Assembly (NCBI GenBank): GCA_016281475.1
Contig: JAEEIS010000115.1
Location: forward strand, 1-20,148
Source: Bacteroidales bacterium
GTDB lineage: Bacteria > Bacteroidota > Bacteroidia > Bacteroidales > P3
DNA length: 20,148 nt
Direction: 5' to 3'
Under the pieces are notes generated by a model, which was not told the origin of the DNA, made no database searches, and worked only from the letters and a program-made list of their open reading frames with translations. A program made the position numbers and the translations under genes. Shown here piece by piece: positions 1 to 6,475 of this stretch; position 1 is the stretch's first letter, and every line of letters begins with the position of its first letter.

Positions 1-2
1 AA

Positions 3-554
3 CTGGTGTTCAGCTTTGCCGACATCGCCACTTACCGCAAGGTGAAACACAACCTGAAGGAGTCGAATATCAACTATGTAGAATGGAATGAGCCGGACAT
101 GGTTGATTGTGCCAAACGGCTTGTGGAATTAAACAAGAAATGGGGCTTCACCTTAGCCTCTTGCGGGGAGAAGATTGACCTGCCAGGTGTGGTACACAAC
201 AGCTGTATTGACCACGATTTGATAATCCGTCTTGCCCACAGGGACAAGGCATTGATGGATTATCTTGGTGTGACAAAGATTCCAGTGCAGCGAGACATGT
301 TCGGCAATGTAGATTTGCCTCAAGGAGCCATATTGTTGGACGACGGGACAGCGGCCATACAAAAGAAGAAGATGCCCGACAAGGGGCAGCGGGCGGCCTG
401 CGTCTGCATGGTTAGCAAGGACATCGGGCAGTATAACACTTGCCCGCACCAATGCGAATACTGCTATGCCAACGCCTCGAAGGAACTCGCCACAGAGAAC
501 TGGAAGCGACATCAACTCGACTCACATTCCGAACTAATCATCCCACAAGACTAA
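3..554 (+). CDS. DUF1848 family protein, 3' part (5' end outside the window)
   Basis: The reading frame is open to the left edge (codon 3-5 is Leu), so the gene starts upstream. The GTG at 6 is an internal Val codon, not a start. The visible 183 codons match the C-terminal part of DUF1848 as I know it: a barrel-like region (residues 1-115 counted from position 6), then a Cys-rich tail with C132 and C134 and a CX3CX2C cluster (C146, C150, C153, in CPHQCEYCYAN). That cluster resembles the [4Fe-4S] ligand motif of radical SAM enzymes but lies at the C terminus, so an Fe-S cluster is likely, while the reaction is unknown. The tail past the cluster (WKRHQLDSHSELIIPQD) looks complete and ends in TAA. 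It is convergent with the ATPase gene at 852-2039, with 297 bp between them. Family assignment is fairly sure; function is not known. Confidence 0.85.
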   Translation: MVFSFADIATYRKVKHNLKESNINYVEWNEPDMVDCAKRLVELNKKWGFTLASCGEKIDLPGVVHNSCIDHDLIIRLAHRDKALMDYLGVTKIPVQRDMFGNVDLPQGAILLDDGTAAIQKKKMPDKGQRAACVCMVSKDIGQYNTCPHQCEYCYANASKELATENWKRHQLDSHSELIIPQD

Positions 555-598
555 TTTCGAATTACGAATTTGGGGGGCACACACAGGACACTGTAGCG

Positions 599-611
599 AC
601 TCAATTCACGA
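599..611 (+). repeat. 13-bp direct repeat, left copy (ACTCAATTCACGA)
   Basis: The sequence ACTCAATTCACGA is identical to 2097-2109 and in the same orientation. The match stops on both sides (G versus T before it, G versus T after it). The two copies lie outside, or in the outermost degenerate unit of, the 22-bp palindromic arrays that flank the ATPase gene. Whether they are a duplicated target site, recombination sites or relics of the array is not decidable from one sequence. Confidence 0.7.
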
Positions 612-717
612 GAGTCTTTTGACTGCTTTGCTTTTAGGTTTTCATCAAGCCCCACCCCGCCATAGATCATATCTCTATAACGCTCTTGGAATAAGCACAC
701 TAAAAAGCATTCCAAAA

Positions 718-761
718 TTTTACTCAATGGACTGAGTAATTTTACTCAGCGCACTGCGTAA
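718..761. repeat. Two 22-bp palindromic units downstream of the ATPase gene
   Basis: Two abutting 22-bp units (718-739, 740-761) follow the pattern TT-TTACTCA-N6-TGAGTAA. The first has perfect 7-bp arms. The second has one mismatch in the right arm (TGCGTAA). The same unit occurs upstream of the ATPase gene at 2049-2114. The arrays therefore bracket one gene, about 90 bp past its stop codon on this side. Confidence 0.85.
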
Positions 762-851
762 AATGTAGAGACACAACCATAAAGCCTGAGTATAAAACCC
801 TTATGGAACGACTGAATCAGCCTCGAAGGATTATTCTGGTCGTAATGGGAC

Positions 852-2039
852 TTATTTGAACAGTAGACGCAAATCGGCAGAGAGGAATTCTTCAACGGGA
901 TAGCCCTCATAACCCACCACAAAGGCGGTATGGGGGCTAAAACGGTCGCGGAACGTGCTGAGGCCAGTATTGTATTTTTCCAGATTTGACTTTACCTCCA
1001 GACCGACAACTTTACCTCCATACTGCAACACAAAATCGACCTCATCATTCCCGTCACGCCAGTAAAAGGGGCTGACGCGATGGGTGAAGGACTCATTAAG
1101 AATATGGCATCCTACAGCGGATTCAAACAGCCGTCCCCATAAACGACGGTCGGCCTGGGCCTCCCGAAATGTGGCTCCACAGTAGATACTTTTCAGTGCA
1201 TTATTGTAAACCTGATACTTGGGGATTGATGCCCTCCGACGAAGACTGTCGGCTGAATATTTCTGTAATCCACACACCAAACCACTTTCGTCCAACAGAT
1301 TTAAGTATGATGATAGAGTTGTGGTATTTCCTGCATCCTGCAACTGCCCAATCATTTTGGTCATCGAAACTGCTTCGCCTGAATAGGCTGATGCCAGTTC
1401 GAAGGTCTGACGCAACAAGGCAGGCTTGTTCACCACCGCATCCACCAAAACATCTTTGTTGATGGTGGCATCGATAATTGCGGAACGGACATATTCTGCC
1501 CAACGCTCTTCATTGCCAATCAAAGGTGCAGCAGCGGGATACCCACCAAAATAGATATACTGTTCAAGGGTGAATCCAAAGGCCTCACGCATCTCGCTGA
1601 ACGACCAATGAGGCATCTTGATAGTCTCGAAGCGTCCCATCAGAGAGTCTGCCAGCCCACGCTCCAACATCACCCGCGAAGATCCCAGCAAAAGAAGTTT
1701 GATTGGGGTATCGTGAAAAGTATCTTCATCCCACAGCTTTTTCACCGTCTCGCTCCATCCTTTTATCTTCTGCACCTCGTCAATGACCAGCACCATCTCA
1801 TTCAGATTATCTGTTTTCAACTGCGTCCGGGCATTATCCCAGCAGGAAGAAATCCATTCGCGCTGCGCAGTTGGTACTTCATCCGCAGAATACATCAACC
1901 ACGGTGCTTTCAATGATTCCAGTACTTGTTTTACAACGGTAGTTTTACCCACTTGACGAGGGCCTGTCACTATTTGGATGAACCTCCGAGGCTCTTCCAG
2001 TCGTTCTTTAATTACCTTAGAATAAACACGTTCAAACAT
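852..2039 (-). CDS. AAA-family ATPase with C-terminal DUF4143 (AAA_14/DUF4143)
   Basis: This 395-residue protein has the usual length and order for the family. An N-terminal P-loop ATPase has Walker A GPRQVGKTT at residues 26-34 and Walker B VLVIDEVQ at 83-90. A DUF4143 C-terminal half follows. DUF4143 ends in a nuclease-like pattern (E306, then EVDFVL with D335, then GLEVKS with E348 and K350) that resembles the PD-(D/E)XK fold. The reaction and partner are not established; the family is a common accessory gene in bacteria and archaea. The ATG at 2039 is favoured because MFERVYSKVIKERL is a typical start. The gene reads towards DUF1848 and is bracketed by palindromic arrays. A -7 box (TATCTTTG on the minus strand, 2112-2119) lies upstream, so the upstream array sits between promoter and start codon, which suggests autoregulation. 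Domain assignment is secure; biological role is not. Confidence 0.93.
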   Translation of the reverse strand: MFERVYSKVIKERLEEPRRFIQIVTGPRQVGKTTVVKQVLESLKAPWLMYSADEVPTAQREWISSCWDNARTQLKTDNLNEMVLVIDEVQKIKGWSETVKKLWDEDTFHDTPIKLLLLGSSRVMLERGLADSLMGRFETIKMPHWSFSEMREAFGFTLEQYIYFGGYPAAAPLIGNEERWAEYVRSAIIDATINKDVLVDAVVNKPALLRQTFELASAYSGEAVSMTKMIGQLQDAGNTTTLSSYLNLLDESGLVCGLQKYSADSLRRRASIPKYQVYNNALKSIYCGATFREAQADRRLWGRLFESAVGCHILNESFTHRVSPFYWRDGNDEVDFVLQYGGKVVGLEVKSNLEKYNTGLSTFRDRFSPHTAFVVGYEGYPVEEFLSADLRLLFK

Positions 2040-2048
2040 ATTGTATCA

Positions 2049-2114
2049 TTTTACTCAACGCATTGAGTAATTTTACTCAATAGACTGAGTATTTTTACTC
2101 AATTCACGATGCAA
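2049..2114. repeat. Three 22-bp palindromic units upstream of the ATPase gene
   Basis: Three abutting units (2049-2070, 2071-2092, 2093-2114) share the pattern TT-TTACTCA-N6-TGAGTAA seen at 718-761. The first has perfect 7-bp arms (8 bp if the next base pair is counted), the second has one mismatch at the end of the right arm, and the third keeps only the left arm. The array begins 10 bp from the ATPase start codon and its last unit runs into the -7 box. A 22-bp period is close to two helical turns, so bound dimers would lie on one face of the DNA. Confidence 0.85.
2097..2109 (+). repeat. 13-bp direct repeat, right copy (ACTCAATTCACGA)
   Basis: Identical and same-orientation partner of 599-611. 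It overlaps the degenerate third unit of the upstream palindromic array. Confidence 0.7.
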
Positions 2115-2141
2115 AGATACAAAGTTAATTTGATATACAAG
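2112..2141 (-). promoter_or_regulatory. Putative Bacteroidota-type promoter for the ATPase gene
   Basis: On the minus strand TATCTTTG (complement of 2112-2119) matches the TAnnTTTG -7 consensus of Bacteroidota sigma factors. A TTG (within the complement of 2138-2141) lies 18 bp further upstream and could be the -33 element. Transcription would start near 2105 and run through the palindromic units before reaching the start codon at 2039. Confidence 0.5.
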
Positions 2142-2207
2142 AATTCAAAAGAAAAAATTTCGCTCTAATACAACAGATGACAGGTTTAGTCAAATTGTCT
2201 TATTGTC

Positions 2208-2225
2208 GCGTCCCTATCGGGACGC
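2208..2225. repeat. Hairpin on the left side of the 70-bp array
   Basis: GCGTCCC (2208-2214), a TATC loop and GGGACGC (2219-2225) form a perfect 7-bp, GC-rich stem. No T-tract follows on either strand, so this is not a standard terminator. Confidence 0.7.
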
Positions 2226-2247
2226 AGTTCGGTTACACATTGATTAT

Positions 2248-2266
2248 CACCGTACTATGCACGGTG
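2248..2266. repeat. Hairpin abutting the first 70-bp copy
   Basis: CACCGT (2248-2253) and ACGGTG (2261-2266) form a perfect 6-bp stem around a 7-base loop. Its last base is the first base of the tandem array. Confidence 0.6.
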
Positions 2267-2545
2267 TTTCTTCGAGACATTGCTGCATCTCGGCATAGCT
2301 CGAACAAGTTCGGATCTGCTCTCGACTTCCGCAACGTTTCTTCGAGACGTTGCTGCATCTCGGCATAGCTCGAACAAGTTCGGCTCTGCTCTCGACTTCC
2401 GCAACGTTTCTTCGAGACGTTGCTGCATCTCGGCATAGTTCGAACAAGTTCGGCTCTGCTCTCGACTTCCGCAACGTTTCTTCGAGACGTTGCTGCATCT
2501 CGGCATAGCTCGAACAAGTTCGGCTCTGCTCTCGACTTCCGCAAC
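2266..2545. repeat. 70-bp tandem repeat, four copies, with internal hairpins
   Basis: Four copies begin at 2266, 2336, 2406 and 2476, and a stub follows at 2546. Copies 2 and 4 are identical, copy 3 differs by one base and copy 1 by two. Across each junction GCAACGTTTC pairs with GAGACGTTGC around a TTC loop, giving a 10-bp stem with one G-T wobble. The first junction lacks this stem because copy 1 has no preceding GCAAC. Each unit also holds CGAAC-AA-GTTCG, a second 5-bp stem. Because 70 is not a multiple of three, each reading frame changes from copy to copy, so a conserved protein is unlikely even though all three minus-strand frames happen to be open. The array fills most of the gap between ispG and the ATPase gene. 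Confidence 0.9.
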
Positions 2546-2557
2546 GTTATTCATATC

Positions 2558-2574
2558 TCACCCCTTCGGGGTGA
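2558..2574. repeat. Hairpin on the right side of the 70-bp array
   Basis: TCACCCC (2558-2564), TTC and GGGGTGA (2568-2574) form a perfect 7-bp stem. It lies about 48 bp past the ispG stop on the minus strand and might contribute to ending that transcript. There is no T-tract after it, so I list it as a hairpin rather than a terminator. Confidence 0.65.
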
Positions 2575-2621
2575 TTTAACTCAAAACAGTCATCATCTGA
2601 ATAATAGCATTCTCCATTGAA

Positions 2622-3764
2622 TCACGGCTCAATCCAGTCGCCGTTTTCCTTGATGAGGTTGACTAGTTCGTCGACGGCGGCGGCTTGGGGGATGTCGCGC
2701 TTGACCACCTGCTTTCCTTTGTAGAGGGTTATCTTGCCTGCGCCTTGGCCCACGTAGCCGTAGTGGGCGTCCGCCATCTCGCCGGGGCCATTGACGATGC
2801 AGCCCATCACGCCTATCTTGACACCTTTGAGGTGCTGGGTGTGCGCCTTTATCTGCTGTAGGGCTTGCTGGATGTCGTACTGCGTGCGACCGCACGAAGG
2901 GCAGGCGATGTATTCGCACTGGCTGATACGGGCTCCCACAGCCTGCAGGATGCCGTATGCCACGGGAATCTCCTCCACGGGGTCTTCGGTGAGGGAAACA
3001 CGGATGGTGTCGCCAATGCCGTCGATAAGCAAAGCCCCAATGCCTGCGGCACTCTTTATACGGCCCTGCATGGCGTCGCCCGCCTCGGTGACACCGAGGT
3101 GGATGGGGTAGTCCATGCCCAGCGCGTGCATCTTCTCGACAAAGAGGCGTGTGCTCTGCACCATCACCTTCACATTGCTCGCCTTCATGGAGAAAACCAG
3201 CTGGTGATAATCCTGTTCGCGGCACACCTGCGCAAACTCGATAGCGCTCTGTGCCATGCCTTCTGGGGTGTTACCATAGCGACTCATGATGCGCTCACTC
3301 AGCGAGCCATGGTTGGTGCCGATACGCATGGCGGTGTGATGCTGCTTGCATATCTCGATGAGGCGCGACATCTTCTCCCCTATCCGCTTCAGCTCGTCGG
3401 CATATTCCTGTTCGGTAAAATGGGTCTTGCCCGTGTTACGGTCGGTATAATTACCCGGATTGACACGCACCTTCTCTACGATGGTGGCCGCCGTTTCAGC
3501 TGCCAGGGGGTTGAAATGGATGTCCGCCACCAGCGGGACGTTGCAGCCGCGACGCGCCAGCTCGTTCTTGATGTTATATAGGTTCTCCGCCGCCTTGACA
3601 TCGGGAGCGGTGATGCGCACCAGCTCGCAGCCAGCCTCAACGAGGCGCAGGGTCTGTTCGACGGTGGCCTGGGTGTCCATAGTGTCGGTGTTGGTCATGG
3701 ACTGGACTCGGATGGGGGCTCCACCGCCAAGGGTAAGGTTGCCTATTTGTATTTGTGTGCTCAT
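2622..3764 (-). CDS. ispG: 4-hydroxy-3-methylbut-2-enyl diphosphate synthase (IspG/GcpE), short form
   Basis: IspG converts methylerythritol cyclodiphosphate to HMBPP, the penultimate step of the non-mevalonate isoprenoid pathway, using a [4Fe-4S] cluster. The 380-residue protein has a TIM-barrel part (about 1-270, with IRVQSMTNTDT at 18-28 and VNPGNY at 101-106) and a C-terminal Fe-S domain with C288 and C291 in ACPSCGRT, C322 in GCIVNGPGE and the catalytic-type E329. Several stretches (THFTEQEY after VNPGNY, RIGTNHGSLSERIM, LVFSMKASN, IKSAAGIGALL) resemble the large plant/Chlamydia/Bacteroidota IspG of about 600 residues. The extra A* domain that normally sits between barrel and Fe-S domain is absent, and the join falls near residues 265-285. 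All ligands are present, so it is probably active. It is last in the minus-strand cluster, 54 bp after the Smr gene. Confidence 0.96.
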   Translation of the reverse strand: MSTQIQIGNLTLGGGAPIRVQSMTNTDTMDTQATVEQTLRLVEAGCELVRITAPDVKAAENLYNIKNELARRGCNVPLVADIHFNPLAAETAATIVEKVRVNPGNYTDRNTGKTHFTEQEYADELKRIGEKMSRLIEICKQHHTAMRIGTNHGSLSERIMSRYGNTPEGMAQSAIEFAQVCREQDYHQLVFSMKASNVKVMVQSTRLFVEKMHALGMDYPIHLGVTEAGDAMQGRIKSAAGIGALLIDGIGDTIRVSLTEDPVEEIPVAYGILQAVGARISQCEYIACPSCGRTQYDIQQALQQIKAHTQHLKGVKIGVMGCIVNGPGEMADAHYGYVGQGAGKITLYKGKQVVKRDIPQAAAVDELVNLIKENGDWIEP

Positions 3765-3776
3765 AGGGTATTATTT

Positions 3777-3821
3777 TTCGGAGTTTTCTGATTATTCGGA
3801 CTATTCTGAATTTTCGGATTA
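3777..3821. repeat. Five copies of a 9-bp repeat upstream of ispG
   Basis: TTC(G/T)GA recurs every 9 bp, starting at 3777, 3786, 3795, 3804 and 3813, alternating TTCGGA and TTCTGA with variable three-base spacers. It fills the 54-bp gap between the Smr gene and ispG and runs into the Smr stop codon. On the transcribed minus strand it reads as alternating TCCGAA and TCAGAA, just upstream of the ispG start. Confidence 0.8.
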
Positions 3822-4580
3822 CTTTTTTGATTTAATATACACTTCGGTGGCTCCTGCGCCGTAAAGTGACATGGGTGCGTCGACGTACTGCACATTGTCG
3901 TACAGATCCAGCTCGTTGTGGATTTCGGTCTTCAGCACCCCACGACCCACGCCGTGGATAAACACCACCTTCTTAAACCCGTTGAGCAGCGCATGGTTCA
4001 AGCAGGTGCGGAAGAAACGCTTCTGCAACTCGTGCTTCTCCACGTCGCTGAGGCGTTCGGGATGGTCGGTCAACGCCTCGATATGCAGGTCCACCTCCGC
4101 CTCGCCGGGACGCACCATGTATTGCAGCAGCACGTTCTCATTCAGCTTCTGGGCATTGTGCGACTGCACCTGCTCCAGCCGTGCCTTCAACTTCTTCACT
4201 TGGTCTTGCAAACTTGCCACCTGCGACCGCAGCCGCACATTCTCCTCGCGCAACTTGTCGACATCGTCATCATCAGGCGAGCCAGTGAACTTCTCTTTCA
4301 ACTTGCGGTTCAGCTCTGCCTCCTTGGCAGCTGCCTTCGATTCTGCCTCTGCTGCCTGTTTCGCTTCTTCGGCGGTAGGCATCTCGCCCGGCACATCTTG
4401 ATTGAACACCTTCGCCACCCCTTTTTGGTCGGCCATACGAATAAGCTCATTTGGCGGCATGGGCATGTCGAAACCCGTGTCGTCGCGCACGAATACGAAG
4501 TCGGGCGTAATCTTAGTGACGACACCGCCACCGATACTGTTGAGGAACTTTACCTTGTCCCCTATTTGAAATTTAGTCAT
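3819..4580 (-). CDS. DUF2027-like/Smr domain protein with central coiled coil
   Basis: This 253-residue protein begins with a small beta-rich segment (IGDKVKFLNSIGGGVVTKI at 6-24, then a DDTGFDMPM stretch) typical of the N terminus of Bacteroidota DUF2027 proteins. Residues 70-150 are charged and Ala/Lys/Glu-rich with heptad-like LREENVRLRSQVASLQDQV, a probable coiled coil. The C-terminal Smr domain (about 160-253) shows DLH at 164-166 and HGVGRG at 209-214, the two hallmark motifs of this nucleic-acid-binding or nicking domain first seen in MutS2. Family members I know are longer and carry more DUF2027 between the ends, so the middle seems to be replaced by coiled coil. The start is 1 bp past the stop of the upstream gene, which implies co-transcription. 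Role unknown; a DNA or RNA transaction is likely. Confidence 0.85.
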   Translation of the reverse strand: MTKFQIGDKVKFLNSIGGGVVTKITPDFVFVRDDTGFDMPMPPNELIRMADQKGVAKVFNQDVPGEMPTAEEAKQAAEAESKAAAKEAELNRKLKEKFTGSPDDDDVDKLREENVRLRSQVASLQDQVKKLKARLEQVQSHNAQKLNENVLLQYMVRPGEAEVDLHIEALTDHPERLSDVEKHELQKRFFRTCLNHALLNGFKKVVFIHGVGRGVLKTEIHNELDLYDNVQYVDAPMSLYGAGATEVYIKSKK

Positions 4581-4581
4581 A

Positions 4582-5100
4582 CTATCTTTTATCTTTTGGA
4601 GTTATAACAGACAAGGCACCCATTAATGCCCAACAATCATCAATCTTCCAACCCAAATGGTCCATGCATATAACTACTCTCTTCCCCTCTTTAGGCTTGA
4701 GCCGCAGACGGTCCCAGCCACGACCACCATTCAACACATCCCACTTGAAACCGTCGAACGACAGTTTTCGCTCGCACAAAGTAAATGGCAGCCGATAATG
4801 TGTCACTCGTATTTCCTTTTGTTGATAATCTATCGTTACCGACTCCACCAAACTTCCTTTGCCAACCCACAAGACAAAAAGAGTGTAAATGGCCGCTGCC
4901 GGGAGTGCTATCCGCATAAATCTGTCATAGAATAATCCAATTAAAGCCTCCCAGCCATCACTTATCACCTCTATCAACAGAACCACTACCATGAAACCGA
5001 CAAAAGTCAACAGGGCATACCTGTAGAAATAGAACAGCACCGAGTGCTTGTTCTTGCTACGGCTGAACTGCCATACTCCGTGTGAGATTTCGGTCTTCAT
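4582..5100 (-). CDS. Hypothetical membrane protein, two TM segments
   Basis: I do not recognise this 172-residue protein. It has a short polar N terminus (1-20), two likely transmembrane helices (about 23-47 and 61-80) and a soluble C-terminal region (about 86-172) with alternating beta-like strands: VESVTIDYQQKEIRVTHYRL, then a Trp/Gly-rich stretch, then RVVICMDHLGWKIDDCW. The layout of a helical hairpin followed by a beta-rich cytoplasmic domain resembles small PH-like (bPH) membrane proteins, but that is only a structural impression. It lies 6 bp after mpl and 1 bp before the Smr gene, so it is almost certainly translated from the same message. ATG at 5100 is the first start in frame and gives tight gene spacing. 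Confidence 0.8.
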   Translation of the reverse strand: MKTEISHGVWQFSRSKNKHSVLFYFYRYALLTFVGFMVVVLLIEVISDGWEALIGLFYDRFMRIALPAAAIYTLFVLWVGKGSLVESVTIDYQQKEIRVTHYRLPFTLCERKLSFDGFKWDVLNGGRGWDRLRLKPKEGKRVVICMDHLGWKIDDCWALMGALSVITPKDKR

Positions 5101-5106
5101 AGCTGC

Positions 5107-6468
5107 CTATATCAGTTCGTCGGCCAGCTGTTTGAAGTCAATGCCGTCGAAGTTGCCGCTGGACATCATCAGCAAGTTGGTGTTTTCATTATCACGGAAT
5201 AACAATCTCACGCAATCTATCATTTTACCACTATCGGTAAACACCTTCACCTTCTCATTAGCAAACGCCGCCCGCACCTGCTCGGGGTCGAGGTTGGGCA
5301 GTTTCTTCAGCTGTAGGGCGTGTTGGCTGTAATAGACAAAGGGCACGTCTGCCCTATCCATAGTTCCAGCATACTGCTTGAGGAACTCGGCGGTGAGGCT
5401 GCTGAAGGTGTGCAACTCCATACACGCTACCAGTCGTCGGTCGGGATACTGCTCCTTCATGGCGGCGATGGTGGCACGCAACTTGGAAGGTGCATGGGCA
5501 AAGTCCTTATACACCGCAGCACTATCGCCTTTCTTCACCAACTCCAGCCGCTTGCTGGCTCCGCCGAAGCTCTGTATCGCCTCGTCGAACTGCTCGTCGC
5601 TCACGCCAAGGGCATTGCATGCATAGCGTGCAGCCGTCAAGTTTAGCAGATTGTGGCGACCAAACACCCGCAGAGGGACACGTCCGTGGGCAGTGAGGTA
5701 GGTGATGCCCTCTACCACCTCGTGTGGCGGTACGTCGTAGGGCTGCTTGGCAATATCGGTGCGGCTGTTCTTCAACGCCACATCGCGCACCTCGGCATCG
5801 TCGTTGCAATATATCAGCCTGCCGCCCGGTTCAATCAGATTGACGAACTGGGCAAACTGGTCCTTGTAAATCTCAAACGTGGGGAAGACATTGATATGGT
5901 CCCACTCGATGCCCGTAATAATCGCCACATGGGGCTTATAGAGGTGGAACTTGGGTCGGCGGTCGATGGGCGAAGTGAGGTATTCGTCGCCCTCAATGAC
6001 CATCACCTTAGCCGTCTCGCTCAGGCGCACCATCACCTCGAAACCCTCCAACTGCGCACCCACCATATAGTCCGCCTCAATGCCGCAGTGCTGCAGCACA
6101 TGCAGTATCATAGCCGTAGTGGTGGTCTTGCCGTGGCTGCCGCCAATCACCACGCGGGTCTTGTCCTTCGACTGCTCGTAGAGATACTCGGGGTAGCTGT
6201 AAATCTTCAGCCCCAGCTCCTGAGCGCGCAACAACTCGGGGTTGTCCTCGCGGGCATGCATGCCCAACACGATGGCATCGAGGCCTTTCGTGATGCGCTC
6301 AGGATGCCACCCGTAACTCTCGGGCAACAGCCCGTAGCGTTGTAGCCGACTCTTGGCGGGGTCGAATATCTCATCGTCCGAGCCCGTCACTTCGTAACCC
6401 TTCAAGTGCAGGGCAATCGCCAGATTGTGCATCGCGCTGCCGCCAATGGCAATAAAATGAACTTTCAT
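5107..6468 (-). CDS. mpl: UDP-N-acetylmuramate:murein peptide ligase (Mpl-type Mur ligase)
   Basis: Mpl attaches recycled tripeptide (L-Ala-gamma-D-Glu-meso-A2pm) to UDP-MurNAc in the cytoplasm, saving de novo synthesis of the peptide. The 453 residues follow the Mur ligase plan: an N-terminal nucleotide-binding domain (MKVHFIAIGGSAMHNLA at 1-17, VTGSDD at 27-32), the ATP-binding centre with P-loop GSHGKTTTT (110-118), VIEGDEY (157-163) and GIEWDHINVF (186-195), and a C-terminal domain after GRHNLLN (270-276). The start and the EVTGSD/FEVMVRL segments resemble Mpl more than MurC. The C-terminal motif reads KDFAHAPSK (321-329) where Mpl of Proteobacteria has DDFAHHP. I recall this variant from Bacteroidota homologues, so substrate range may differ. 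MurC is the main alternative. It is 7 bp after the HD gene, in the same operon. Confidence 0.85.
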   Translation of the reverse strand: MKVHFIAIGGSAMHNLAIALHLKGYEVTGSDDEIFDPAKSRLQRYGLLPESYGWHPERITKGLDAIVLGMHAREDNPELLRAQELGLKIYSYPEYLYEQSKDKTRVVIGGSHGKTTTTAMILHVLQHCGIEADYMVGAQLEGFEVMVRLSETAKVMVIEGDEYLTSPIDRRPKFHLYKPHVAIITGIEWDHINVFPTFEIYKDQFAQFVNLIEPGGRLIYCNDDAEVRDVALKNSRTDIAKQPYDVPPHEVVEGITYLTAHGRVPLRVFGRHNLLNLTAARYACNALGVSDEQFDEAIQSFGGASKRLELVKKGDSAAVYKDFAHAPSKLRATIAAMKEQYPDRRLVACMELHTFSSLTAEFLKQYAGTMDRADVPFVYYSQHALQLKKLPNLDPEQVRAAFANEKVKVFTDSGKMIDCVRLLFRDNENTNLLMMSSGNFDGIDFKQLADELI

Positions 6469-6475
6469 ATCTTGC

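Larger units (their letters stand above)
555..851. other. Intergenic region between convergent genes
   Basis: No gene is supported here; the short frames that run through it look like chance. It holds one copy of a 13-bp direct repeat (599-611) and a two-unit palindromic array (718-761), both listed separately. GACTC (598-602) and GAGTC (612-616) form a weak 5-bp stem followed by TTTT, and GGAAT/ATTCC around 688-711 could form another weak stem. Either might end transcription of the DUF1848 gene, but neither is convincing. Confidence 0.6.

Noticed and set aside
2266..2545. CRISPR array
   Set aside because: The 70-bp units are near-identical throughout, with no variable spacers, and no cas genes are nearby.
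2233..2554. Overlapping minus-strand reading frames through the 70-bp repeats that look like 83-103 residue proteins
   Set aside because: They are frame-shifted readings of the same non-coding tandem repeat. All three minus-strand frames are open, and the period is not a multiple of three.
2558..2574. Rho-independent terminator of ispG
   Set aside because: The stem is good but no T-tract follows on the minus strand, so it is listed only as a hairpin.
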